DNA of 64,000 bases from Poriferisodalis sp963663635 (GTDB lineage Bacteria; Actinomycetota; Acidimicrobiia; Acidimicrobiales; Poriferisodalaceae): NCBI GenBank assembly GCA_963663635.2, contig CAXXMY010000011.1, positions 1 to 64,000 of the forward strand, read 5' to 3'. The notes beneath the pieces were generated by a model. It saw nothing but the letters and a program-made list of their open reading frames with translations. It searched no databases and was not told the DNA's origin. A program made the translations under genes and the position numbers. This document shows, piece by piece, positions 52,361 through 60,771 of this stretch. Each line of letters starts with the position of its first letter. The stretch's first letter is position 1.

Positions 52361-53734
52361 TCACGAGCCCTGCGGCAGGTACTGGTCGTGGGACCACGGG
52401 TCGAGCCGCAGGCTGAATTCGCGCAGGCGGCCGTGGAACTCGTCGCGGGGCACGTGGCACAGGCGGATGTGGCGGCCGCTGGCGGGATCAAACGCAGTGC
52501 GGCCGTGCATGACCCGGTGGTTGTCGATGAGCACACCCTGGCCGGCTTCGACCCGGATCGTGGCCGTGAACTCGGAGCTGTGCATCCGGTTGCTGAAGGC
52601 ACGGATGGCGTCGTAGAGCCGGTCGATGTCGTCTGGCGACACGTCGGGCGGGCCGAGCGCCCGGTCGAAGTAGCGAACACCGCTCGGATGGCCGAATTCG
52701 TCGAGTCGGATGAGCGGGCTGCGGCTGCGCATGTTGATCTCGCCGGGGTGGCGCCGCACGTGGGTGACCGGCAGGGTCGTGAGCGCGTCGAACGCGGCGG
52801 GGGCTTCGGACTGCAGCGATTCGGCGATGGCGAATCCGTCCACGTAGGTGCTCATGCCGCCCACGTCGGTATTGGCTAGGCAGTGGAAGATGTCAATGCC
52901 GGGCGGGGAGTAGTAGAAGGCATCGTCGATGTGCGGCGCCTGGGCCATGCCGGTCTTGGCGCCCAGCTTCGCCACCGGCTCGGCTCGCACGTCGTAGATG
53001 CGGCCATAGACCGTCGTCTCGTGAATGGGGCCGACGAGGTTGGCGAGCTGCTCGGTTTGCTCGGGCTCGGTGCCGAGATTGGCGATACGCACGATGCCGT
53101 AGTCGCGCAGCAGCCGGTAGGCGTCGAGCTGGCCGGCGCCGCCGTCGCTGGCGTCGGCCCAGTCGACGGTGGGGAAGCAGTCCGTCAGCTCGGTACGCCA
53201 TGTCGTCGGGCGCCAGGCGGCTCGCCGTTGCCGGGCCTTGTCGTCGTAGGCGTTGACGGCGAGCCAGTCACTGCCATAGGTCGACCGGTGGTCGTCGGGC
53301 CACGTGATCACTAGGTCGCCATCGACGGTTTCGGCCAGGGTCGGCGCGATGTCGGCGGCGAAGCTGGCCACGGTCGTGAAGCGGATGCCGTCTGCCGGGT
53401 TGCCGCACTCGGGACACCAGCAGCAGTGCCGCAACCATTGGCTGGCGAAAGAGCGGCACTGCCCGTCAGCGAACGTGACATGCACTTGGCGGCCGTCGAT
53501 AGTTGCGCCCGCCACCGCGGGTGCGTTGGCGATGCCGAGCCGGTTGCCGAGGTGCGGGTTGTAGGTGGTGATGTCGCCGACGGCCCCATGCGGGGTTGAT
53601 GCCTCGGATTCAGCTGGCAATGACGGCACACCTGCGGTCGCCGTTGCGGCTTCCGGCTGGGCGGAGGCGTCAGATGTTGTTGTCAGTCGCGTCACTGCGC
53701 CTGCCGTCGACGCTGCTGTCGACGGTTCGTTCAC
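52361..53734 (-). CDS. Gamma-butyrobetaine hydroxylase-like dioxygenase
   Basis: A 457-residue Fe(II)/2-oxoglutarate dioxygenase from GTG 53734, 3 nt after the MR-family stop. The N-terminal DUF971-like zinc domain is at about 65-160, with SFASQWLRHCCWCPECGNP holding the Cys ligands. The C-terminal TauD-type jelly roll has the facial triad: QAPHIDDAFYYSPPG (HxD) and NHRVMHGRTAFDP (second His), with a following arginine (HIRLCHV). Domain order and length match gamma-butyrobetaine and trimethyllysine hydroxylases. Hydroxylation of a betaine or amino acid derivative is likely, but the substrate is open. The N-terminal 50 residues are Ala/Thr-rich. Confidence 0.82.
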   Translation of the reverse strand: MNEPSTAASTAGAVTRLTTTSDASAQPEAATATAGVPSLPAESEASTPHGAVGDITTYNPHLGNRLGIANAPAVAGATIDGRQVHVTFADGQCRSFASQWLRHCCWCPECGNPADGIRFTTVASFAADIAPTLAETVDGDLVITWPDDHRSTYGSDWLAVNAYDDKARQRRAAWRPTTWRTELTDCFPTVDWADASDGGAGQLDAYRLLRDYGIVRIANLGTEPEQTEQLANLVGPIHETTVYGRIYDVRAEPVAKLGAKTGMAQAPHIDDAFYYSPPGIDIFHCLANTDVGGMSTYVDGFAIAESLQSEAPAAFDALTTLPVTHVRRHPGEINMRSRSPLIRLDEFGHPSGVRYFDRALGPPDVSPDDIDRLYDAIRAFSNRMHSSEFTATIRVEAGQGVLIDNHRVMHGRTAFDPASGRHIRLCHVPRDEFHGRLREFSLRLDPWSHDQYLPQGS

Positions 53735-53737
53735 CGC

Positions 53738-54932
53738 TCAGTCGCTCCCGCCGCTGGCAACGTCCAGCGTGTGAGCCGCGACCAGCTCGTCGTTCAACTC
53801 AACGCCGAGGCCGGCGCCGGTGGGAAGGGCTGCGTACCCGTCGACGATCTCGGGCTCGGGCGGGTGCACCAGCTCGGTGCGCAGTCGAGAGGGGCCGAGG
53901 CGCGACGACCGGAACTCGACCATCGGGATCGTCAGCGCCGCGGCTTGGAGGTGGAAGTTGGCCACATCGGTGATGCCGGTTGCGAAGCTGTGGGGGATGA
54001 GCTGCGCGCCGTGCAGCTCGCACAGCTCGGCGATGCGCATGAGCTCGGTGAACCCGCCGGCGCGGCTGACGCCGGGCTGCACCAGCGACACGCCGCCGGT
54101 GGTCAGCCATTCACGTACCTCCCAGCGGCCCGCTGCGAACTCGGCGCCGCCGATCCGCACGGGCGACACCGCTGCGAGGCGGGCGTGACCGGCCAGGTCG
54201 TCGTGGCGCAACGGTGCCTCGGCAAAGGCGATGTCGAAATCTTCAATGCGCCGGAGTGTCCAAGCGGCGTCGTGCCAGTCCCACCAGCGGTAGCCGAAGT
54301 CGAGGGCGATGGTCAGGTCGTCGCCAAGGCTGCTCCGGCAGGTGCGGACGAACTCGACGATGGCTCGGTCGCTCACGTCATTGCCGAACAGCACCGGCAC
54401 CTTCACCGCTGTGAGGCCCTGGTCAACGGCAATGGCGGCCCTGGCGGGTGATCTCGTCGAGCACTGTATTTATTGGCCCGTCGTAGATGTCGCCCGGATA
54501 GCACGTGGCATACGGCCGGATGCGCTCGGTCCGGGCCCCGCCAAGCAACTTGTACACCGGCAGTCCGAGCTGGCGGCCGGCCAGGTCGTAGAGCGCGATG
54601 TCCACCGCTGAGTAGGCCTGGATGTAGGTGCCGCGGCGCCCGTGGTAGAAGCTGCCGTGGTACGCCCGGTCATAGATCGCGGTCGCTTCGATCGGGTCGG
54701 CGCCCACCACCACGTCTTTGATGCCCTGGCTCCAGAAGTGGATGGTGCGCTGGTCGATCATCGCCTTGACGACCGCTGGCGTGCAGACCGATTCGCCGAT
54801 TCCGACACGTCCGTCTTCGTCGATGACCTTGACCAGCAGGGTCTCCTCGGAGCCTTCGGCGAAGGCGTTGCCCACTGCGGGCACCGAGACGATCACGGCC
54901 TCCACAGCCGCGACGGGGCAAGTGGGGCGCAT
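53738..54932 (-). pseudogene. Mandelate racemase/muconate lactonizing enzyme, frameshifted
   Basis: ATG 54932 begins MRPTCPVAAVEAVIVSVP. The enolase-superfamily N-terminal lid (VKVIDEDGRVGIGES; QAYSAVDIALYDLAGRQLGLPVYKLLGG) reads to LDEITRQG, then the frame changes. Removing one base of the run at 54439-54441 joins it to AIAVDQGLTAVKVPVLFG and the C-terminal barrel: LDFGYRWWDW, FAEAPL, RIGGAEFAAGRWE and GAQLIPHSFATGI with the general-base histidine. KxP replaces the usual KxK motif. About 398 residues if repaired. A base-call error is plausible. Confidence 0.7.
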
Positions 54933-54969
54933 AGTGCTCGACGTGGTGCTGTTCATCGAGCCGGCCGCA

Positions 54970-55704
54970 TCAGCCGCCGATGGGGCTCTGTGCTGTGAGG
55001 CCACCGTCCACAGTAAACACGCTGCCTGACACGAAGCTGGCCGCCGGCCCCGCCAGCCAGGCGACGAGTCCGGCGACGTCGTCAGGGATGCCGAGCCGAC
55101 CGACGGGGTGGCGTCCGATGGCGGCTTGCCGGGCGGCGTCAGGGTCCGCTTCGAGGTCGAACACGGCGTCAGCAAGAGCGGTTGCGATCCAGCCGGGGCT
55201 GACTGCAACGCAGCGGATGCCTTGGTGCCCGTGGTCGACGGCAATGGCACGGGTGAGGGCTTCGACGGCACCCTTCGAGGTGTTGTAGACGGCCATTCCG
55301 GCGTCGGCATGAGTTGCCGCCACCGAGCCGATGTTGATGATCACGCCGCCGTCGGGCTGACCCGCCATCTGACGCACGGCGGCACGGCACACGTTGAACA
55401 CGCCCCGCACGTTGACGTCGATGACGTGATCGAACTCCTCGTCGGTGGTGTCGGCAACGGTCTTCTCGACCTGCACGCCGGCGTTGTTGACCACCACGTC
55501 CAGCGACCCGTACTGCTCGACGGCTGCGGCCACCAGCGCGTCAGCCTGGGCAGGGTCCGCGACATCGGTACGCAGCCACTCGGCGTCGTCGAGATCGGGC
55601 GTGCTCCGGCTCCCCGTCAGCACCGACCAGCCGTCTGCCGCGAACCGCCGGGCGATCGCCCAGCCAATCCCCGAGCTCGCCCCCGTCACCACGACACTGC
55701 TCAC
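54970..55704 (-). CDS. SDR-family oxidoreductase
   Basis: A 244-residue SDR from GTG 55704 with a nearby GGGGAGG. TGASSGIGWAIARRF is the cofactor loop, NNAGVQVEKT the conserved strand, IINIGSVAATH carries the serine, and YNTSKGAVEALTR the Tyr-Lys pair. SRSTPDLDDAEWL after the second strand suggests NADP+ (arginine) preference. It is the first gene of the minus-strand catabolic cluster and precedes the MR-family gene by 37 nt. Confidence 0.85.
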   Translation of the reverse strand: MSSVVVTGASSGIGWAIARRFAADGWSVLTGSRSTPDLDDAEWLRTDVADPAQADALVAAAVEQYGSLDVVVNNAGVQVEKTVADTTDEEFDHVIDVNVRGVFNVCRAAVRQMAGQPDGGVIINIGSVAATHADAGMAVYNTSKGAVEALTRAIAVDHGHQGIRCVAVSPGWIATALADAVFDLEADPDAARQAAIGRHPVGRLGIPDDVAGLVAWLAGPAASFVSGSVFTVDGGLTAQSPIGG

Positions 55705-55798
55705 GGCACCTCCCCAGCCTTCCCATAGGGCAGGCTTGCAGCATGTCGCATTCGCGGCGTGTCACTTGCCGACCTGCCGATGTGAGCGGAGCCACCCG

Positions 55799-56176
55799 AT
55801 GACGATCGTCGCCATCGATCACGTCCAGCTGGCGATGCCGCCCGGCGGCGAGGACGCAGCACAGGAGTTCTACGAGGGCCTGCTCGGCCTGCCACGCGTG
55901 CCCAAGCCGCCGCACCTTGAAGCCCGCGGCGGCTGCTGGTTCGAAAGTGACGCCGTCAAGATCCACCTCGGCGTCGAGCAGCCCGGCGACGGCCCGTTCC
56001 GCCCGGCGCGCAAGGCCCACTCGGCCCTGCTGGTGGATGGTCTCCCCGCACTTGTCGAACAGCTCCGAGCCGCCCGCGTCACCGTCCGTGACGACGACCC
56101 GCTCGAGGGTTGCGACCGGGTCTACGTCGACGACCCCTTCGGCAACCGCATCGAGTTGATGGAGCCGAGCGACTGA
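55799..56176 (+). CDS. VOC-family protein (glyoxalase-like)
   Basis: A 125-residue protein from ATG 55799. IVAIDHVQLAMPPGGEDAAQEFYEGLLGL is the first betaalphabeta module with a metal-ligand histidine; GCWFESDAVKIHLGVE and HSALLVDGLPALVEQL follow, and YVDDPFGNRIELMEP the last ligand glutamate. Probably a metal-dependent lyase, dioxygenase or resistance-type protein. It is divergent from the catabolic cluster and may be its accessory gene. Confidence 0.8.
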   Translation: MTIVAIDHVQLAMPPGGEDAAQEFYEGLLGLPRVPKPPHLEARGGCWFESDAVKIHLGVEQPGDGPFRPARKAHSALLVDGLPALVEQLRAARVTVRDDDPLEGCDRVYVDDPFGNRIELMEPSD

Positions 56177-56235
56177 GTTCTGCGCTTGCGAGGAATCCGC
56201 GATGCTGTGGAGCTAGGCCGTGTTGGCTGTCGAGC

Positions 56236-56628
56236 TCAGACGTGGATAACGCTCAAGTCGTCGATCGTCGGGAAGTCGTGATCCTGGGTCACGACAGGGA
56301 CTCCGTGCGCAAGCGCTGTGGCGGCAATCCACGAATCGTTGATCGGCATTGCCATGCCTCGCTCTCGGAGCGTGACACGCAGGAGTGCCCATGCGGCGGC
56401 CACATCCCCGTTGATCGGCAGCGGTTGAAGCGCGAGTGCGTTGGCCAGCGTCGACAGACGACGGTCACGCACGACGGTGTCTGTGGCCCTGAGCACACCG
56501 ACCCGAAGTTCGCCGACGGTGACGATCGACACGCTCAATTGGTCCGGGATCGCTTCTGTCCGAACTGGGCGACCCGTCTCGCGTGCGATGAAGAGCGATG
56601 TGTCCGCGAGGCCGCGGCTCAGGGCCAT
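56236..56628 (-). CDS. PIN-domain toxin (VapC-type)
   Basis: A 130-residue PIN nuclease from ATG 56628. The acidic active-site residues are in GLADTSLFIARE (D), VTVGELRVG (E), NDSWIAATA (D) and TQDHDFPTIDD (D). VapC toxins cut tRNA or rRNA when released. Its start lies 10 nt inside the antitoxin gene. All four acidic positions are intact, so it is likely functional, unlike the other toxins here. Confidence 0.85.
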   Translation of the reverse strand: MALSRGLADTSLFIARETGRPVRTEAIPDQLSVSIVTVGELRVGVLRATDTVVRDRRLSTLANALALQPLPINGDVAAAWALLRVTLRERGMAMPINDSWIAATALAHGVPVVTQDHDFPTIDDLSVIHV

Positions 56629-56873
56629 GGCAAGTCATCGGTCGTCTCGACGGAGAGATCCGCCAGGTCATTGGACAGGCCAGGATCGGCTTGGTGGGCC
56701 AGCACTTCGCGGATGAAGCGTTCACGGCTCATCCATTGCGGCCGCATCTCGACGGGCCGAAGCTCGGCCACGGGGCGACCATGCACGGTGATGCAGATCG
56801 ACTCGCCGGCGGCCACTCGATCCAGCAACGCACGCGTCTGGTTGCGGAGTTCACGCGAAGCCACTTCCTCCAT
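56619..56873 (-). CDS. Type II antitoxin (Phd/YefM-like)
   Basis: An 84-residue protein from ATG 56873. MEEVASRELRNQTRALLDRVAAGESICIT is the N-terminal DNA-binding fold of Phd/YefM antitoxins, followed by HGRPVAELRPV; the C-terminal acidic tail (LSNDLADLSVETTDDLPWP) should wrap the toxin. A 16-bp palindrome lies 10 bp upstream of the start. Together with the PIN gene it is a complete toxin-antitoxin module. Confidence 0.85.
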   Translation of the reverse strand: MEEVASRELRNQTRALLDRVAAGESICITVHGRPVAELRPVEMRPQWMSRERFIREVLAHQADPGLSNDLADLSVETTDDLPWP

Positions 56874-56882
56874 GGAAGCAGT

Positions 56883-56898
56883 GTCGCATATATGCGAC
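56883..56898. promoter_or_regulatory. Perfect palindromic operator of the PIN/Phd module
   Basis: GTCGCATATATGCGAC is a perfect 16-bp palindrome immediately upstream of the antitoxin start, including a TATAT core that could be part of the -10 box. Autorepression by the toxin-antitoxin complex is the expected use. Confidence 0.7.
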
Positions 56899-57099
56899 GT
56901 TTGTAACAACACTGCAGATCTTGCCACTGCGGAGTGATCGATCGGAATACGAGTTGGATCGGTCGAGTCCGCTCGCGTCTCACTCACGCCGACGACCGTA
57001 GAGACAGCGCCCGGTCAACGCAGCATCGTTTTCCGATGGTGCGACCCGAGCTAGTGGAGCCTCACACCTGAGTTGAGCTTTCGTGCCTAGGCGTTCGCG

Positions 57100-58248
57100 T
57101 CAACCAGTGTGCGACGGTGTGAATGACGCGAGCTCGAGTACCGGGTCGGTCCAACCTTCCTCGGTGAACAGCGTCCCCGCCAGTCGCCCGATCTCATCGG
57201 CTGACTTTGCCGCCGAACCGCAACCGCCGATCGCGACCGCGACGCGATCATCGACCCAGTCAATCCAGGGGAGACCGTGTGGGGTGTCCGTGACCACACA
57301 CGGCTTCAGATCTCGGGAACGGATCGTGCGGCCGGGGAGAAGTTCCCTCAACCGGTCCTCGAGTCCATCGGCCTCGGTGGGGTTCCCGCCGCTGCGAAAC
57401 CAGTCCACTACATCGGCGGGGTCTGTGGCGTACCCGACGGAGCGGTCGTAGCCGCCGATCTTCAACATGGTTCGTCCATCCGGAAACCGAACCGGCGGAA
57501 CCCAGTAGACGTCGCGGCGAGAGTCCGCATCTGTCCTACGGATCAGGCTCGGAAGCGGCGGACCGTCGTCGAGCTCGGCGAGCAGGATCGTTCGGAGTGT
57601 GCGTTCGAGCGGCAAGTCGAGCGCGACGAGTTCAGCTGCCCACGCTCCAGTGCACAACAGCACGTTGTCCGCGGCCAACGTGTCGTTCCCGATGGTCAAC
57701 TGCACGCCGTTGCGTGTCGGCTCGGCCGCTGTGACGGGCGCGTCCACGATTGATCCGCCTGCTGCGCTCGCCAGGCGATTCTGCGCGACGATCATGCGCC
57801 GTGGGTTGAGATGACCGGCCGGTGCGGATTCGAGAATGATCGTCTCCGCGCTGGACATGGCGATACCGAAGCGTTCAGCGACCTCGGTCGCGGTGACCTC
57901 GCGTGCGTCGACGTCGAGTTCCAGCGCGAGAGTGAGATCCGCTCGCGGCTCAGCCGAGGCGTAGACGAGTCCGGCACCGGTGTGAAACGGCACACCCGAG
58001 CGTTCCTCGATGTCCGCGTACCTGGCGATCGATCGGATCGCAAGCTGGGACCAGGTGGGATCAGGATCAATCATCCGTGTGATGCGGCCTTCGTCGTAGT
58101 GGCTCGAGAACGGACCTGACGACGTTGCGTAGTCCGCCGGTTCGCCCGGTCCGATCAGCGCTACAGAGCGCCCGGCCTCTGCGAGATGTCTCGCAGCAGC
58201 GCTGCCGACCAGACCTCTTCCGACTACCGCGACCTCGACGCTCGACAT
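57100..58248 (-). CDS. FAD-dependent oxidoreductase (DAO/sarcosine oxidase family)
   Basis: A 382-residue flavoprotein from ATG 58248. VEVAVVGRGLVGSAAARHLAEAG is the FAD-binding loop; GRITRMIDPDPTWSQLAIRS and VLLCTGAWAAEL are family motifs; C-terminal region VDDRVAVAIGGCGSAAKSADEIG. It oxidises an N-substituted amino acid or similar amine. It is between the PIN module and the RDD protein and has no operon partner. Some members work with ketone-forming catabolism of glycine betaine or N-methyl compounds. Confidence 0.8.
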   Translation of the reverse strand: MSSVEVAVVGRGLVGSAAARHLAEAGRSVALIGPGEPADYATSSGPFSSHYDEGRITRMIDPDPTWSQLAIRSIARYADIEERSGVPFHTGAGLVYASAEPRADLTLALELDVDAREVTATEVAERFGIAMSSAETIILESAPAGHLNPRRMIVAQNRLASAAGGSIVDAPVTAAEPTRNGVQLTIGNDTLAADNVLLCTGAWAAELVALDLPLERTLRTILLAELDDGPPLPSLIRRTDADSRRDVYWVPPVRFPDGRTMLKIGGYDRSVGYATDPADVVDWFRSGGNPTEADGLEDRLRELLPGRTIRSRDLKPCVVTDTPHGLPWIDWVDDRVAVAIGGCGSAAKSADEIGRLAGTLFTEEGWTDPVLELASFTPSHTG

Positions 58249-58298
58249 GCCCGCAAGGTAGATGCTCTCGCTACAGCTGCTCTCGATCCTGGCGAGCG

Positions 58299-58703
58299 TC
58301 AACGGCTGGGGACGTGGACGATGGTGCTGCCGGTGACTCGGTCGGTCACGGTGCGGTGCTCGTCGCTCAACACCAGGAGTGTGATGTCGAAGACGATGCC
58401 GAGCCCAAGGGTGACGACCCAGTAGATCTGCTTGAAGACCTCGCGGATGAACATGCGACCCCAGCCAAACCGCGTCCCGTCAGATTTCACAGCGACCAGT
58501 CCGAAGATCTGCTTGCCCGGTGTCTGCCCTCGTGCCAGCGCAATGAGCCACCACACGAAGTAGACGATCACGATGTACCTAAACACGTAAGACAGAGTCA
58601 AAATCGCAACTTCCACGAGATGGGCGCCCATGCGCCGCATCGGCCTGGCGGCTTCTTCGTCGAGGCGCGCACCGCCCTGCGGCCATCTAGGCCCATCTGT
58701 CAC
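58299..58703 (-). CDS. RDD-family membrane protein
   Basis: A 134-residue protein with RDD-type helices: RRMGAHLVEVAILTLSYVFRYIVIVYFVWWLIALARGQTPGKQIFGL is the conserved core including 'GqTpGKqi.gl', and RFGWGRMFIREVFKQIYWV follows. The canonical Arg-Asp-Asp in helix 1 is changed. The function of the family is open (transport or envelope). It is 50 nt from the oxidoreductase, convergent or same-strand, without other context. Confidence 0.75.
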   Translation of the reverse strand: MTDGPRWPQGGARLDEEAARPMRRMGAHLVEVAILTLSYVFRYIVIVYFVWWLIALARGQTPGKQIFGLVAVKSDGTRFGWGRMFIREVFKQIYWVVTLGLGIVFDITLLVLSDEHRTVTDRVTGSTIVHVPSR

Positions 58704-58764
58704 GATCAGGATTCTTGCAGCCAGGGTGGTCGCTGGACGCCCTCGCCTCGGCCAGAATTTCGGC

Positions 58765-58956
58765 TCAGAATGGGTGCACTGTCAAGGTCTTGATGAACGC
58801 GGCGAGGCGTGCTTGCTGGGTGCCATCACGCCAGACCTGCGCGAGGACCGGATGTGTGGTGTGCAACGGGGGATCAAGCTCGCGCGTCGCGAGGAGAGCC
58901 TGCGCCGAATTCTCACCCCGGTCGACGGAGATCAAGAAGCCGGCGTCGAGGATCCC
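58765..58956 (-). pseudogene. Truncated PIN toxin of RHH/PIN module, copy 1
   Basis: From codon 58956 the frame reads ILDAGFLISVDRGENSAQALL...VLAQVWRDGTQQARL and stops at 58765 after about 64 codons. This is the N-terminal half of a PIN domain: the first Asp is kept, the usual second acid is in QVW (Gln), and the C-terminal acids are absent. The start codon, GTG in copy 3, is GGG here, so translation start is lost. Confidence 0.65.
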
Positions 58957-59180
58957 AGGCCGTAGCGCTCGGCCATGGCGGCAACTTTGTCCTCGTCCGG
59001 CGGTCCGCTCTCTTGAGCCCACTCCGCGAGAAAGGCGCTGAGCGCCTCTTTGCGATCTTGGTCGGCTGCGAGGCGGTGCAGCGCTTCGCGGACCGTCGCC
59101 GCTCTGCCGCCGAACTTCGGCGCGAGCCGTTCGAGGAGCCGACAGTCCTCGTCGTCGAGCCGCACGGTCGCTTTCGTCAC
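58932..59180 (-). CDS. Ribbon-helix-helix antitoxin, copy 1
   Basis: An 82-residue protein from GTG 59180. TKATVRLDDEDCRLLERLAPKFGGRAATVREALHRLA is a ribbon-helix-helix fold; DRKEALSAFLAEWAQESGPPDEDKVAAMAERYGL the toxin-binding tail. The paralogue at 62103-62330 ends at RCGL; here the frame goes on GSSTPAS because the TGA stop is GGA. The same base change alters the toxin start. It is thus an antitoxin without a working toxin. Confidence 0.75.
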   Translation of the reverse strand: MTKATVRLDDEDCRLLERLAPKFGGRAATVREALHRLAADQDRKEALSAFLAEWAQESGPPDEDKVAAMAERYGLGSSTPAS

Positions 59181-59299
59181 GCCGCCAAATGTAATGAGCC
59201 CCCGCTGGGCTGGCGGCAGCATTTTCTTGCCGAAGGCTCAGCGAGCCGGAGGATCGTCAATTGTGTTGGGCAACAGCCGTGCCGATGCGTCCGATGGCC

Positions 59300-59395
59300 C
59301 TAGATCAGCTCGATGCTGCAGCCGATGCCGGGGGCGCCGGCGAGCTTGGCATCGGCAGTGACGAGCGGCGCGTCCAGCGCATCGGCCACGATCAT
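59300..59395 (-). pseudogene. PIN-domain C-terminal fragment
   Basis: About 31 codons: VADALDAPLVTADAKLAGAPGIGCSIELI, the typical last strand-helix segment of a VapC-type PIN domain with the TAD motif. No N-terminal part is found upstream in frame; the 136-aa gene follows instead. It could be the missing end of a PIN gene broken by deletion. Confidence 0.6.
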
Positions 59396-59802
59396 CGTGA
59401 GTCGCGATCGGCACGCACAGCCGCGACCGCTTCAGCCCGCCCGATGTTGCCGCCGGTCCGACCGCCGGCGCGCTCGAGCACTTCGGCGAGCGTCGGCACC
59501 GGCTCTCCCTCGCGCTGGATCGGATCCTTCAGGTCTTCGGCTGTTCTGAATTGGCAGCTGACCGGCATCAACTCGCCGAGTGAGTACTCAACGGCTGTGT
59601 ACAGCGGCTCGAGGATGTCCTGGGACCACACAAGAGCGGGGCGATACGGGGGCATTTCGATGACGACGTCAAGCAGACGCTCGTGGGTCGCCGGGTGAGC
59701 GGGGAGCAGCCTCAGGTAGCGGATGACCGCATCGTCTCCGCGCTCGGCGAACAGCTTGTTCAGCTCGCATGCCCGCTCCAGCAGCGGCCCGAGTTCGCTC
59801 AT
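59392..59802 (-). CDS. Hypothetical protein (136 aa)
   Basis: Starts at ATG 59802 (MSELGPLLERACELNKLFAERGDD). A helical, soluble protein with a conserved-looking middle (VIRYLRLLPAHPATHERLLDVV; LVWSQDILEPLYTAVEYSLGELMPV). No family is recognised. It overlaps the PIN tail fragment by 4 nt, so it may have replaced the toxin's N-terminal half by rearrangement. Confidence 0.45.
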   Translation of the reverse strand: MSELGPLLERACELNKLFAERGDDAVIRYLRLLPAHPATHERLLDVVIEMPPYRPALVWSQDILEPLYTAVEYSLGELMPVSCQFRTAEDLKDPIQREGEPVPTLAEVLERAGGRTGGNIGRAEAVAAVRADRDSR

Positions 59803-60251
59803 GTCACGACCGTAGCCACATGATTTGTCGTGTCAAGCGAATTCTCGGCGAGGTGCGCTCAGGGTGGTGACCTCAGCGCTTGGAGGGCCCGATACCGGCT
59901 GCCATACCGAGATCCGCGCGCATGGGTTCAGGAATACTTGGCAGCCTCGCCGCCCGTCGGTGCGTCGCCGTGGCGCATGGAGGCGACCTTGTAGAACTGG
60001 TGTTCATGTCGGCACGAACCACTGCCTCACGTCCATCTCGCCCAGGCGGCGCTTGGCGAACGCTGCTTCGACGCATAGCCGGACGTGTTCGCACGGTGCC
60101 CTGCGGAGAGGTTCGTGGGCTGCCGGCGCCGAACGCCAAAGCACCACCTCCGCCCCTACCGGCGGAAGAGAGCAACAGGTAGCGACGCCCCAGCGCTGAC
60201 TACCGTCGGGTCCATAGCGGCGGTGGACTTCTGGCGCGGGTGGTACTTGTG
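59803..60251. other. Interval with no recognised gene
   Basis: All frames are short and arginine- or serine-rich, as expected from noncoding high-GC DNA. No DarT-like gene, which usually precedes a DarG-type gene such as the next one, is present. No promoter stands out. Confidence 0.5.
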
Positions 60252-60755
60252 ATGACGCACTTCATCGAAGCAAGCGGCAATCTGCTTGACGCCGACGTAG
60301 ATGCGCTCGTCAACACCGTCAACACAGTCGGCGTGATGGGCAAGGGCATTGCGTTGCAGTTCAAGAAGGCGTTCCCGGCCAACTTCAAGGCCTACGAGCA
60401 GGCTTGCAAGCGCAAGGAAGTCGTCCTCGGGAAGATGTTCGTGTTTGACAACGGTCAGCTCGCCCGGCCCTGCTGGATCGTCAACTTCCCGACGAAGGGC
60501 CACTGGCGCTCTCGTTCGCGCATCAGCGATCTGGAAGCGGGCCTTGACGATCTGCGAGCCGTGATCGCCGAGCTCAAGATCACCTCGATTGCCCTTCCCC
60601 CGCTCGGCTGCGGAAACGGTGGGCTGAACTGGGCCGACGTGCGACCGCTGATCGAGGACAAGCTCCAGGGCCTCGGGACAGAGGTGCACATCTACGCCCC
60701 CGCAGGTGCGCCAACTGCTGCCGATATGAGAGTTGTCACTCCGCGGCGGGCCTGA
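60252..60755 (+). CDS. DarG-type macrodomain protein, without DarT
   Basis: A 167-residue protein from ATG 60252. The macrodomain reads FIEASGNLLDADVDALVNTVNTVGVMGKGIALQFKKAFP, NFPTKGHWRSRSRISDLEAG, and IALPPLGCGNGGLNWADVRPLI, i.e. the DarG signature that removes ADP-ribose from DNA. Full-length DarG has a second, C-terminal domain that neutralises the toxin DarT; it is missing here, and no darT gene lies upstream. It may be an orphan antidote, a reduced defence gene, or a relic. The next fragment begins 17 nt downstream. Confidence 0.75.
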   Translation: MTHFIEASGNLLDADVDALVNTVNTVGVMGKGIALQFKKAFPANFKAYEQACKRKEVVLGKMFVFDNGQLARPCWIVNFPTKGHWRSRSRISDLEAGLDDLRAVIAELKITSIALPPLGCGNGGLNWADVRPLIEDKLQGLGTEVHIYAPAGAPTAADMRVVTPRRA

Positions 60756-60771
60756 CGCCGGGCAAGGGGCC

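Noticed and set aside
59880..60182. 100-aa plus-strand frame
   Set aside because: Arg/Pro-rich, no motif, no ribosome-binding site; regarded as noncoding.
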